From: Corynebacterium amycolatum
GTDB taxonomy: Bacteria; Actinomycetota; Actinomycetes; Mycobacteriales; Mycobacteriaceae
Length of the DNA: 64,000 bases
Assembly: GCF_016889425.1 (NCBI RefSeq)
Contig: NZ_CP069513.1
Location: forward strand, 1,426,001 to 1,490,000
Direction of reading: 5' to 3'
Position numbers and translations under genes: made by a program. Shown one piece after another: positions 8,719-17,168 of the stretch. A model generated the notes under the pieces. It searched no databases. It had not been told where the DNA came from and saw only the letters and a program-made list of their open reading frames with translations. Within the stretch, counting starts at the first letter, position 1. Each line of letters opens with the position of its first letter.

Positions 8719-9679
8719 ATTGTGTACACATGCCAGAAGTCGACACCTCTGGCGGCGTGGAGCGGCCATCGCAGTGGGGTATGCACTTGACCGCATTTTC
8801 GCAGATCCCACCAATCACCATCCGGTGGCCCTCTACGGGCAGGCCGTCAGCAAACTTGAGTGCCGAATCTACGCCGACTCCAAAGCGCGCGGTGTGGCGT
8901 TCACCGCAATCGCAGTGGCCACGCCGGTAGCGCTTGCCGCCGCAGCCAGCACAGTCGCACCGAGTCTCACGCTGGCTGCCGCCACGTGGGCTTCGCTCGG
9001 CGGCACCACTCTCCGCCGTACTGGCGAGCGCATGACTGACCGACTCACTTCCGGCGACATCGATGCCGCCCGCGAACTTGTGCCGTGGTTGTGTTCGCGT
9101 GATCCGGAAGCTCTCGACGCTGATGGCATCGCCCGAGCGACCGTCGAATCGCTCGCTGAAAATACCTCCGACGCAGTCACCGGCACTCTCATGTGGGGTG
9201 CCATTGCAGGCGCTCCTGGTGTGGTCGCTCATCGAGCGGCTAATACCCTCGACGCGATGGTGGGGTACCGCAACGCTCGCTATCGGCAGTTCGGGTGGGC
9301 CAGTGCACGGCTTGACGACGTCGTCGGGTTCTTCCCCGCGAGACTTACAGCTGTCGCAACTGTGGTTGCAGGTCCGGACCGTCGTCAAGCATTGGCAGCG
9401 TGGCGACGAGACGCCGACAACCACCCAAGTCCAAACGCGGGCGTCGTGGAGGCAAGCGCTGCAGGCGCGCTGGGGCTGCAGCTGGGCGGCGCGACGGTGT
9501 ATCCCAGCGGAGTGGAGATGCGCCCGGTGCTTGGCAGTGGTCGGAGGCCTGCGGTGGCCGATGTGCGGCGTGCCGCAGGGCTGAGCAAGCGAGTACAAAA
9601 CATTGTTGCGCTCAGCTGCGCCGGAGCAGCAGTAATTGCCGGATGTATCCGACGAGTGAAAGCGCGAGCTGAGAGTTAG
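8711..9679 (+). CDS. cobD: Adenosylcobinamide-phosphate synthase CobD/CbiB
   Basis: CobD/CbiB joins the aminopropanol arm to adenosylcobyric acid in the late cobalamin pathway and is a membrane protein. Family landmarks are GYALDRIFADPTNHHPVALYG near the N-terminus, RDPEALDADGIARATVESLAENTSDAV in the middle and DNHPSPNAGVVEASAAGALGLQLGG towards the end. The start is uncertain. TTG 8711 overlaps the end of the metallopeptidase gene and has AGGGG upstream; TTG 8720 is an alternative. The frame is open to 8669, inside the previous gene. A cobC-like aminotransferase, which would supply the aminopropanol phosphate, lies 3 kb downstream. No other cobalamin genes are in the window. Confidence 0.9.
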   Translation: MIRLCTHARSRHLWRRGAAIAVGYALDRIFADPTNHHPVALYGQAVSKLECRIYADSKARGVAFTAIAVATPVALAAAASTVAPSLTLAAATWASLGGTTLRRTGERMTDRLTSGDIDAARELVPWLCSRDPEALDADGIARATVESLAENTSDAVTGTLMWGAIAGAPGVVAHRAANTLDAMVGYRNARYRQFGWASARLDDVVGFFPARLTAVATVVAGPDRRQALAAWRRDADNHPSPNAGVVEASAAGALGLQLGGATVYPSGVEMRPVLGSGRRPAVADVRRAAGLSKRVQNIVALSCAGAAVIAGCIRRVKARAES

Positions 9680-10662
9680 AAACGCTCGTCGTATCGGTTA
9701 TCGCGATAACCTGCGGCGCGGTGGCCAGTGTTGCCGTAGCGCTGCGCCATGCGCTGACGGTGCAGCTCAGCGGCGCGATCCTCTTCGGGCTTAGCCGGCG
9801 GAGAGGTGGGAGTGGCGTCGTCGTCCGATTCGGGTGCCGCGTCCTCGGTGTCATCAGCGTAATCGACTGGTTCTGCGGCTTCGGCATCGCGGAGATTCTT
9901 GGCCATCTCCTCCTGCTCCGCGCGGTCGCGTTTGCGTTCGACAATCTCGGCGCGAATGAACCAGACGACAGCCAGCGGCACGAGAGCGCCGAAGAAGATC
10001 CACTGGATGCCGTAGGAGAGGTAGGGGCCGGACTCCAGGGTGGGCAGCGGAATGGCCTCGATGACGGCATCGGATTTGTCCGAGAGCTGAAGCCAATCGG
10101 GGTTGAGTTCGGTGCCGACGAGCTCGGACACTTCCTTGGTATTGATTCCGTAGACCTGCGGCGGGGTGCCGGGGATTGGGGCGGTCTCGGCGGGAACCTC
10201 GTTTCGGCGGATAAAGGCCGAGATAGTCAAGGTGCCCTTCGGGGCTGGCTCAACATTGGGGGTGCTGGAGTCTGTAGGACGCACAAAGCCACGGTTGACC
10301 AGGTAGTTTTCGCCATTGTTAGCGACGAAGACATCGAGTACCTGGACAGCGGGTGCGCCATTTACTGGGCGGTTACGCAATAGTACGCGGGTATCCGGCA
10401 GGAAGGACCCGGTGGCGGTAACGCGACGCCATTCGTTGCCCTCGACGAAGCCTTTGCCCTTGGGCATTAGCTCGTTGACATCTACGGGGTTGAGCTCGAA
10501 TGAGTGCTCAAGCTGCTGATTGCGATGCTGCGTCGCGGTGTTCTTACCCAACTGCCACGGAGCCAGAACAGTAAATGCGAGATAGGAAAACGCAATGGCG
10601 ACAATCGCAGTGAGAACCCATCCAGGGGTCAGAAACTGGCGCACATTCTTAAACACATTCAT
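9676..10662 (-). CDS. SURF1 family protein (cytochrome oxidase assembly)
   Basis: SURF1 proteins help to insert haem into cytochrome c oxidase. This 328-residue protein has the two-helix layout of the family: one membrane segment at residues 14-34, ending in APWQLGKN, and one at about 215-240 (YGIQWIFFGALVPLAVVWFIRAE). Between them are WRRVTATGSFLPD, LLRNRPVNGAPAVQVLDVF and NYLVNRGFVRP. The cytoplasmic tail of about 80 residues is acidic then basic and longer than usual. The gene is convergent with cobD, overlapping its end by 4 bases. Confidence 0.9.
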   Translation of the reverse strand: MNVFKNVRQFLTPGWVLTAIVAIAFSYLAFTVLAPWQLGKNTATQHRNQQLEHSFELNPVDVNELMPKGKGFVEGNEWRRVTATGSFLPDTRVLLRNRPVNGAPAVQVLDVFVANNGENYLVNRGFVRPTDSSTPNVEPAPKGTLTISAFIRRNEVPAETAPIPGTPPQVYGINTKEVSELVGTELNPDWLQLSDKSDAVIEAIPLPTLESGPYLSYGIQWIFFGALVPLAVVWFIRAEIVERKRDRAEQEEMAKNLRDAEAAEPVDYADDTEDAAPESDDDATPTSPPAKPEEDRAAELHRQRMAQRYGNTGHRAAGYRDNRYDERF

Positions 10663-10937
10663 TGAGCTTACCCGGTGCTGTGGCTGGCACCAGAGCGGCT
10701 GGCACTAGAGCGGATGGCACTGTTGTGGCGGGTGGGCAGTGGCACCTGTTTTAAAAGTGCATACCAAATGAGCACAGTGCTGATGAGGTGATGAGGGGGA
10801 GGAAAAGGCTGATTGCCGTGAGGGAAATCTCGCTTTCACAAGGATTCACCTGCGCGGAGATTGAGTGAACTTCGGGTAAAGTTGTTTGAGCGTATTTGAC
10901 GGGGAATCTACCCGGGATAGATGGAAAGAGAGGTGTC

Positions 10938-11519
10938 GTGGTGGGCACGCAAACAGCGAAATCTTCGCCTTCACGTCGCTTCAGCACAGTCTCGCGCCAG
11001 TTCATCAAGTTCGGTCTGGTCGGCGGCACAGGTGTGGTTGTCAACCTGATTGTCGTGATCATTGCCCGCAAGTTGGGTCTCAGTCTGGGCACCAATGAAC
11101 ACGACGTGTTTTTGAACCTGTTCGGAACACGGTGGAATATCCGTTACTCCCACGTCTATGCAACTCTGGCGTTTGTCGTGGCTAATATTTGGAACTTCCA
11201 GCTCAACCGGTCCTGGACTTTCCGAACTGACAATCGCCCGAACTGGTTTAGACAGTTCTTCCCGTTTTTATTTGCAGGTATCTCAGCACTGATTGTGAAC
11301 CTGGTTGTCATTACGCTGCTGACTAACCCCACCTCGCCGCTGGCACTGCCAACGGACATTTTCGACGACTCCACCGGTTTTAGGAACCGCCTCTACTGGG
11401 CAAACCTCATCGGTGTCATCTTGGGCACGCCCGCTAACTTCATCTTGAATAAGATTTGGGCGTTCCGAAACCGAGGCAATGCCAATAAAACAAAAGAAAA
11501 GGTTGTTTTGAAACCTTAA
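10938..11519 (+). CDS. GtrA-like membrane protein
   Basis: A 193-residue membrane protein of the GtrA family, whose members assist glycosyl transfer to cell-surface polymers, often as lipid-linked sugar flippases or partners. Four hydrophobic segments are visible. The typical signatures are FIKFGLVGGTGVVVNL at the first, WNFQLNRSWTFR between the second and third, and ILGTPANFILNKIWAF at the last. GTG 10938 is preferred because AGAGAGG lies five bases before it. The gene ends convergently with the phosphatase, sharing three bases of stop codons. Confidence 0.88.
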   Translation: MVGTQTAKSSPSRRFSTVSRQFIKFGLVGGTGVVVNLIVVIIARKLGLSLGTNEHDVFLNLFGTRWNIRYSHVYATLAFVVANIWNFQLNRSWTFRTDNRPNWFRQFFPFLFAGISALIVNLVVITLLTNPTSPLALPTDIFDDSTGFRNRLYWANLIGVILGTPANFILNKIWAFRNRGNANKTKEKVVLKP

Positions 11520-12025
11520 CGTTCAGAGGCCAGCGCCAGAGTCTCACGCAACCATGCGATGATGCCCGGCGTCGCGGCCTCAATTTCGTTTCGAGTGCGG
11601 ACGAACCCCTCCGGGCCACCGTAGTAGGGATCGGCCACGACGGCACCCTTCGGGGACGCCGGGTCGAAGGAACGCAGCAGGCGAATCTTTTCTTTTGGCA
11701 CGCCAGCGCGGAGTAGACCATTGATGTGCGATTCATCCATGGCGATGAAAAGCGTTGCATCCATGTGCTCATCGCCTAGCTGTGCGGCGGTGTGATTTGG
11801 GTCGTAGCCGGCATTTTCCAGCTCGGCTTGCGCCCGCTCGTCGGCGGGTTCGCCGACATGCCAGCCGCCGATTCCGCAGGAGGCGAGCAGGACATCGTCG
11901 GCAAGCGCATTGGCTTCAACTGCGTCACGGACGATGATTTCAGCCATGGGGGAGCGGCAGATATTTCCGGAGCAGACAAACACGACGTACACGGACTCAG
12001 TACGATGCGACGAGTTCATAAGCAT
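11516..12025 (-). CDS. Low-molecular-weight protein tyrosine phosphatase (PtpA-like)
   Basis: A cytoplasmic phosphotyrosine phosphatase of about 169 residues. The P-loop is C18-S-G-N-I-C-R24-S-P, with nucleophile Cys18 and Arg24. The general-acid Asp lies in ADPYYGG, where the adjacent tyrosines match the substrate-gating pair of the family. The N-terminus is unsure: ATG codons occur at 12025 and 12019 and a TTG at 12040, none with a good ribosome binding site. The next gene on the same strand is a HAD protein. In M. tuberculosis the phosphatase PtpA (Rv2234) and the HAD-type kinase PtkA (Rv2232) are neighbours in the same syntenic block, so a functional pair is plausible here. Confidence 0.9.
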   Translation of the reverse strand: MLMNSSHRTESVYVVFVCSGNICRSPMAEIIVRDAVEANALADDVLLASCGIGGWHVGEPADERAQAELENAGYDPNHTAAQLGDEHMDATLFIAMDESHINGLLRAGVPKEKIRLLRSFDPASPKGAVVADPYYGGPEGFVRTRNEIEAATPGIIAWLRETLALASER

Positions 12026-12087
12026 AATAGGCAAAACCAAACTTCTCGGAAAATAAAAATAGGATTGTCACTAATCGTTGACGAGTC

Positions 12088-12768
12088 TTAAAGATACAGC
12101 ATTTCCCGCACAACACGATTCAGGTCCCCAGGCGACGACGCCACCGCCGCTGCCGATGCCCACTCAGATTCTGAGCCGTAGCCCCATTTAACAGCGATGG
12201 CGGGGATGCCGAACTGTGCTGCGCCCTCAAAATCATGGATGCGATCGCCGACCATTACGACCGAACCACGCGGGCGCACTGCTTCATCGGGTTCAATGCC
12301 CAACTCCTTGAGCGTGTACTCAATGACCTCAGTCTTTGTCTGCCGTGAGCCGTCGTCGCTGGCGGCGCCGATGAAGTCAAAGGCGTCGAGAAGTCCGAAA
12401 TTGTCCAGGGTCTTGCAGGCGAAGTACTCGCCCTTGGAAGTCGCAGTGGCTAGCTGTACGCCTGCTGCCCGCCAATCGCGCAGGAGCTCCGGCCAGCCGG
12501 GGAACATCTCGGCACGCTGCCAAGCACCGGCGTGTTGATGCTCCATATACACAGCGAAGGCTCGGTCGACCTGTTCGTCGGAAAGCCCGAGAGATGCGAG
12601 TGTTTCCACCATTGGCGGCCCGGGAATCGTGTTGATAAAGCTCTCAGGCGGAAGTGGGCGGTCAATTTCCTCCAATGCAAGGCGAAATCCATGTGCGATT
12701 GCGGGGAGAGAATCGGCGATGGTGCCGTCGACATCAATAAGGACAGTGGGGCGATGGCCAGTGGACAT
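12088..12768 (-). CDS. HAD-superfamily hydrolase (phosphoglycolate phosphatase-like; PtkA position)
   Basis: A 226-residue HAD protein with a C1-type helical cap. Motif I is VLIDVDGTIADS, motif II is the TATSK segment, the lysine is in QTKTEVIEYTL, and motif IV is VVMVGDRIHDFEGA. All residues for phosphoaspartate chemistry are present. ATG 12768 follows AGGA at eight bases; ATG 12777 is nine bases upstream in the same frame. By position it corresponds to Rv2232 (PtkA), which in M. tuberculosis phosphorylates PtpA. It lacks a long N-terminal extension, so a small-molecule phosphatase role is equally possible. Confidence 0.85.
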   Translation of the reverse strand: MSTGHRPTVLIDVDGTIADSLPAIAHGFRLALEEIDRPLPPESFINTIPGPPMVETLASLGLSDEQVDRAFAVYMEHQHAGAWQRAEMFPGWPELLRDWRAAGVQLATATSKGEYFACKTLDNFGLLDAFDFIGAASDDGSRQTKTEVIEYTLKELGIEPDEAVRPRGSVVMVGDRIHDFEGAAQFGIPAIAVKWGYGSESEWASAAAVASSPGDLNRVVREMLYL

Positions 12769-12803
12769 ATTGTTCATCCTAAAAGGTCATTAGGCTGGAT
12801 GGC

Positions 12804-13937
12804 ATGTTAGACGACCCGCTGCGCTATCATGGCGACCAGGCCGCCCATGGCGCTGACCTGGACTTTGCCGTCAATGTCCACGGCACCACACCGCAGTGGC
12901 TACAGCACTCGCTGGCCACGTCCCTCGGAGAACTTGCCGCGTATCCGTCGGCGCAGCTCGATGCCGACGTCCGCGCCGCCATCGCCGCCAACCACAATCG
13001 CAGCGCCGACGAGGTACTGCTTCTCCACGGCGTCGCCGAGGGCTTCTCGCTCTTGCCTCACTTGGGCTTGCCCGCCACAATCGTCCAGCCGCAGTTCACC
13101 GAACCCGAAGCCGCCTTCCTCGCCGCAGGAGTCGAGGTGGATTCGCTGGTACTGCCGTCGCCGTACACGCTCATGCCTACGCTTGCCGACGTCCACGAGA
13201 ACGCATCCTTCCCGCATTCCCAGCAGCTTGAAGGCCGGATGGTCATCATCGGCAATCCGACCAACCCCACCGGCGTTGCTCATTCAGCGAATGACCTGCG
13301 GGGGCTCGCCAGCCGTTGTGGAATCCTGGTCGTGGATGAGGCGTTTATGGACGTCGCCGATGGCGAGATTATTCGGCGGTGCTCGCTAGCCGATTGCAGG
13401 CCGGGGGAAGCGAACAGAATCCCCGATAATGTCATCGTTTTCCGCAGTATGACTAAGACCTGGGCAATCGCAGGTCTGCGCTGCGGTTACGCACTCGGTC
13501 ACCCGGAGCTCCTGGCACAGCTGGCGCGACGGCGTCCGCACTGGCCGCTGGGCACGTTGCAACTTACCGCTATGGCGGAAATCGCGCGTCGTGAGGAAGA
13601 GCTGCTATCAGAAATTCGTGCCGAGATTCGTCAGCAGCGCGAGTCTATGACCCAGCTGCTAGTGGCCGCCGGCTGGCAAGTGTTGGATTCCGAGGCTCCC
13701 TTTGTCCTGGCGCGTCCGGGAGGTGACCGGAGTTCTCACGATGGGCAGGGTGCTGCGGAGGTTGACGTCGTCAAGCATGAGCGTCTGAGACAGCGGCTCG
13801 CTGCGCGCGGAGTAGCCGTGCGGCGTTGCGACACCTTTGCCGGCCTGGACGGTTCGTGGTGGCGGCTGGCCGTGCGGGATGACGCGAGTGTGCGGCGGCT
13901 TGTTGCGGAAGTAGCGGATTTGCTGTCGCAGAACTGA
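12804..13937 (+). CDS. PLP-dependent aminotransferase, CobC/HisC-like
   Basis: A fold-type I PLP enzyme of 377 residues resembling threonine-phosphate decarboxylase (CobC/CobD of Salmonella) and histidinol-phosphate aminotransferase. Visible motifs are DFAVNVHGTTPQWL (the SLNPNPxGP-like start), IIGNPTNPTGV, LVVDEAFMDVA and the PLP lysine in FRSMTKTWAIAGLRCGY. The order cobC-like, Nif3, zinc-ribbon, phosphatase matches Rv2231c-Rv2228c of M. tuberculosis. With cobD upstream, a role in making the aminopropanol arm of cobalamin is likely but not proven. No clear ribosome binding site is seen; the transcript may be nearly leaderless. Confidence 0.82.
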   Translation: MLDDPLRYHGDQAAHGADLDFAVNVHGTTPQWLQHSLATSLGELAAYPSAQLDADVRAAIAANHNRSADEVLLLHGVAEGFSLLPHLGLPATIVQPQFTEPEAAFLAAGVEVDSLVLPSPYTLMPTLADVHENASFPHSQQLEGRMVIIGNPTNPTGVAHSANDLRGLASRCGILVVDEAFMDVADGEIIRRCSLADCRPGEANRIPDNVIVFRSMTKTWAIAGLRCGYALGHPELLAQLARRRPHWPLGTLQLTAMAEIARREEELLSEIRAEIRQQRESMTQLLVAAGWQVLDSEAPFVLARPGGDRSSHDGQGAAEVDVVKHERLRQRLAARGVAVRRCDTFAGLDGSWWRLAVRDDASVRRLVAEVADLLSQN

Positions 13938-14006
13938 TGCGGTGGGGCGGAGTTCACTACGCTGGAAGAGAAGCTGGAGAGAAATGCATGTTGAAGGGAT
14001 GGATGT

Positions 14007-15194
14007 ATGACGGACTCTGCGCAGACCCGTGCCGAGGGCAATAACTCGGTGGTGACCGTTGCCGACGTGCGTACGGCGATGGACGCGGCCTACCCGCCGG
14101 CACTGGCGGAGAGCTGGGATAAAGTTGGCCTGATTTGCGGTGACCCGCAGGATGAGGTGCGTCGCATCGCGTTGGCGCTGGACTGCACTGACGAGGTCGC
14201 AGATCGCGCGATTGCCTCCGGTGCTCAGATGCTCGTTGTGCACCATCCGCTGCTTCTGCGCGGTGTGAATTCCGTGGCGGCGGATACACCGAAGGGTCGG
14301 ATTATTCATAAGCTGATTCGGGCAGGTGTAGCTCTCTTTGCAGCGCACACTAACGCTGACAGCGCACGACCGGGTGTCAATGACCAGTTGGCCACGATGC
14401 TCGGAGTCGAACCGGGTGCGCCGCTAGCTCCGCAGCCGGCTCCCGGCTTGGATACCTGGACGGTGAAGGTTCCGGCAGATCACGTCGATAAGGTCGCGCA
14501 AGCCATGTTTGAGGCGGGCGCGGGCACTATCGGCGACTACGACAGCTGTGCGTTTCGCATTAACGGCCGCGGCCAGTTCCGCCCGCTGAGCGGGGCAAAT
14601 CCCTTCATCGGCGCCGAGGGGCAGGTCGAGTATGTCGAGGAAGTGCGCCTGGAGATGGTCGCACCACGGTCCATGCGCGCGGCGATTGTTAAGGCTCTCG
14701 TTGCAGTGCATCCGTATGAGGAACCGGCATTCGACATCGTGGACAATCAGGCCACCGGTCTGGACCCGCAGCAGGCTGTGGGCATTGGGCGAGTGGGCAC
14801 GCTAGATACGCCGATGCCATTTAAGGACTTCGTTGCGCGTGTGGCTGAGCGTCTGCCTGCAACGGCATGGGGCGTGCGCGGCGCAGGCGATCCGGAGCGG
14901 ATGATTCGTACGGTTGCCGTTGCATCTGGTTCGGGCGACTCTTTCCTGGACACTGTGGCGAAGATGGGCGTCGATGCTTTTGTTACCTCGGACCTGCGGC
15001 ATCATCCTGTAGATGAGACGCTGCGGACCGCGGACTTCTGCGTCGTGGATACGGCCCACTGGGCCAGCGAGTTCCCCTGGTGCTACCAGGCCGCAGACAT
15101 GCTGGCCGAGAGGCTCGGGGTCGCGACCGAGGTCCTTGAGGTGCGCACCGATCCCTGGACAGTGGCAGAATCGTCGACACAGGCAAGGAAGTGA
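14007..15194 (+). CDS. Nif3-like dinuclear metal protein (DUF34)
   Basis: A 395-residue Nif3/YbgI protein of the long form, with a PII/CutA1-like domain inserted between the two metal-binding halves. Metal ligands are visible as VVHHPLLLRG near residue 75 and FAAHTNADSARPGVND in the first half, and as TSDLRHHPVDE and VDTAHWASE in the second. The biochemical role of the family is unresolved; GTP cyclohydrolase-like and metal-insertion functions have been proposed. The stop codon overlaps a GTG by the sequence GTGA, and the following zinc-ribbon gene is tightly coupled. Confidence 0.9.
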   Translation: MTDSAQTRAEGNNSVVTVADVRTAMDAAYPPALAESWDKVGLICGDPQDEVRRIALALDCTDEVADRAIASGAQMLVVHHPLLLRGVNSVAADTPKGRIIHKLIRAGVALFAAHTNADSARPGVNDQLATMLGVEPGAPLAPQPAPGLDTWTVKVPADHVDKVAQAMFEAGAGTIGDYDSCAFRINGRGQFRPLSGANPFIGAEGQVEYVEEVRLEMVAPRSMRAAIVKALVAVHPYEEPAFDIVDNQATGLDPQQAVGIGRVGTLDTPMPFKDFVARVAERLPATAWGVRGAGDPERMIRTVAVASGSGDSFLDTVAKMGVDAFVTSDLRHHPVDETLRTADFCVVDTAHWASEFPWCYQAADMLAERLGVATEVLEVRTDPWTVAESSTQARK

Positions 15195-15199
15195 AGACC

Positions 15200-15943
15200 A
15201 TGAGGCTTAGTCCACAAATCCAAGTGGCGATGTTGGAAAAGGCGGAAAACCAAACTCTGTTGGATGGGCTCACCGCCCGCCAGAACGTTCTGCCCGAGCG
15301 TGCCGAGTTGCAGGAGCTGCGCAAAAAGCACAGCCGTCAGGCCAGTGAGGCAGCGCGCTCCAAGCTCAGCGCCTCCGATATTGGCCGCGATATTGCCAAG
15401 CTGGAATCGGACATCAACAAGCTGAAGGCTCGCGAAAAGGCAGACCGTCTGTCGCTCGGTGCCACAGAAGACGCATCCACGCGCCGTGACCTCGAACACG
15501 ACCTGCGCTCCACCGAGCGCCGCCGCGAGCGCGCTGAACAGGAACTCCAGCAGTACGAGCGCATGCAGGAGGCCTATCAGGTCGACGCTGAGCACGAATA
15601 CGACGCCGACGAGGCGCACGATGACATCGTCGCCGCCAAGCAAAGGCTTAACGACGCCGAGGTTGACCTCATTGCGCGCATTTCCATCGCTGAGACCCGA
15701 ATCGAAGAGGCTGACAAACTCATTGATGGTTCGGCAGCCAAGCTTTACCGTCGTCTAGCGCTTGCTAACGGCATCCCTGTTGCACGCCTGAACGGGCGCA
15801 CCTGCGGTTCCTGCTTCATGGAGCTCGATGTCGGAACCGTGCATGAATTCACCACGCTCGCGCCGGAAGAAGTGACGTTCTGTCCTGAATGTGGCGCGAT
15901 GATCGTGCGTGCGGAAACGCTGGGAGCAGTGAAAGGCAAGTAA
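15200..15943 (+). CDS. Zinc-ribbon protein with coiled-coil domain (C4-type, Rv2229c-like)
   Basis: A 247-residue protein with a long charged coiled coil (about residues 10-175) and a C-terminal C4 zinc ribbon, CGSC and CPEC separated by about 28 residues. This is the architecture of the actinobacterial C4-type zinc-ribbon family that always lies beside Nif3; its molecular role is not established. I prefer ATG 15200 because AAGGAAG lies seven bases upstream; GTG 15191 in the same frame would leave no room for that site. The phosphatase gene follows the stop without a gap. Confidence 0.88.
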   Translation: MRLSPQIQVAMLEKAENQTLLDGLTARQNVLPERAELQELRKKHSRQASEAARSKLSASDIGRDIAKLESDINKLKAREKADRLSLGATEDASTRRDLEHDLRSTERRRERAEQELQQYERMQEAYQVDAEHEYDADEAHDDIVAAKQRLNDAEVDLIARISIAETRIEEADKLIDGSAAKLYRRLALANGIPVARLNGRTCGSCFMELDVGTVHEFTTLAPEEVTFCPECGAMIVRAETLGAVKGK

Positions 15944-16633
15944 ATGAGCCAGGCTGCAGACAAGCGCGATAGCGCGCCGGGCTGGACGGGTGCGACCACG
16001 GACCCCACGCGGCTGGTGCTGCTGCGCCATGGGCAGTCGCCGATGTCGATTCGCCGGGAGTACTCGGGAAGTCGTTCGAACCCCGACCTGACGGAGGTCG
16101 GCAGGCAGCAAGCGGCAGCGGCGGCACGGCACCTCGTAGAGCTGGTCGATAGCGGCAACATGAATTTCTCTGCCATTGTGGCCTCTCCACAGCGTCGTGC
16201 ACAGCAGACCGCAGAGGCGGCAGCAAATGCGCTCGGCCTGGATATCCACGTTGACGAGGACCTGCGGGAGACCGACTTCGGGCAGTGGGAGGGCATGACT
16301 TTCTCCGAGGCGCACAACTCCACCCCTGAGCTGCACAGTTCTTGGCTCGCGGACCCGACCGTGGCGCCGCCGGAGGGGGAGGATTTCCGCTCGGTCGATA
16401 GCCGAGTGGGCGCCGCGCGTGAGCGCATCGCTCAACAATTCGGTGCCTCTGATGTGCTGGTAGTCAGCCATGTCACGCCAATCAAGTCGTTGCTGCGCCA
16501 GGGGCTCGGCTGTGGCTTTGAAATCTTCACCCGCCTGCACCTGGACCTGGCCAGCCTCTCCATCGCGGAGTTCTACGCAGATGGGCCGACATCAGTGCGG
16601 CTGATTAACGACACCAGCTACCTGCGTGGTTAG
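15944..16633 (+). CDS. Histidine phosphatase (CobC/phosphoglycerate mutase-like), without RNase H domain
   Basis: A 229-residue branch-1 histidine phosphatase. The catalytic motif is VLLRHGQSPMS, followed by ASPQRRAQQTAEA, the acidic ETDFGQWEGMTF segment and the second histidine in VVSHVTPIKSLL. In M. tuberculosis (Rv2228c) and many relatives the protein at this position is a fusion of an N-terminal type I RNase H with this phosphatase. Here only about 20 disordered residues precede the phosphatase and the ATG follows the previous stop directly, so the RNase H half is absent. The likely substrate is a phosphoester such as alpha-ribazole phosphate, but this is inference. Confidence 0.88.
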   Translation: MSQAADKRDSAPGWTGATTDPTRLVLLRHGQSPMSIRREYSGSRSNPDLTEVGRQQAAAAARHLVELVDSGNMNFSAIVASPQRRAQQTAEAAANALGLDIHVDEDLRETDFGQWEGMTFSEAHNSTPELHSSWLADPTVAPPEGEDFRSVDSRVGAARERIAQQFGASDVLVVSHVTPIKSLLRQGLGCGFEIFTRLHLDLASLSIAEFYADGPTSVRLINDTSYLRG

Positions 16634-16689
16634 CAGCCCGGTACGGCGGGTTATTTGAATTGCGGTTGTGGCGGGTACACTAACCATTC

Positions 16690-17157
16690 GAGCGAGCTGG
16701 CCGGGTGATCGCGGCAGTTAACGGAACCGGACGCCTCTTTTACAGAGTGTGTCCAGGCCGCTGTCGAGGAAAGTCCGGACTCCACTGGGCATGGTGGTTG
16801 CTAACAGCAACCCAGGGTGACCTGCGGGAATAGTGCCACAGAAAATAGACCGCCGGGCGCACAGCCGATGTCTTTGACGTAAAGCTGTGGAGATCCGGTG
16901 AGGGTGAAAAGGTGCGGTAAGAGCGCACCAGCGGGGCAAGTGATTGCACCGGCTAGGTAAACCCCACCAGGAGCAAGGCAAAATCGCGCATGCTTCGTCG
17001 TGCGTGTGCGCGAGTGTTTGAGGGCTGCCCGTCCGATACTCGCGGGTGTGCTGCTTCAGGCTGTCAGCAATGGCAGACCGAGATGGATGATCGCCACCCG
17101 GCGCTTTCCGAAAGGAGCGCCGAGGGACAGAATCCGGCTCATAGGCCGACTCGTTCA
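16690..17157 (+). ncRNA. rnpB: RNase P RNA (bacterial class A)
   Basis: The catalytic RNA of RNase P, which matures tRNA 5' ends. The universally conserved GAGGAAAGTCCGG occurs at 16765-16777 and the matching 3' element ACAGAATCCGGCT at 17127-17139. The ends pair as helix P1: GAGCGAGCTGGCC near 16690 with GGCCGACTCGTTC at 17144-17156, with one mismatch. A T-run after AAGC at 17161-17170 ends the transcript and falls at the stop of the convergent gene. About 468 bases is somewhat long for class A. The ends are approximate. Confidence 0.93.
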
Positions 17158-17168
17158 CACAAGCTTTT

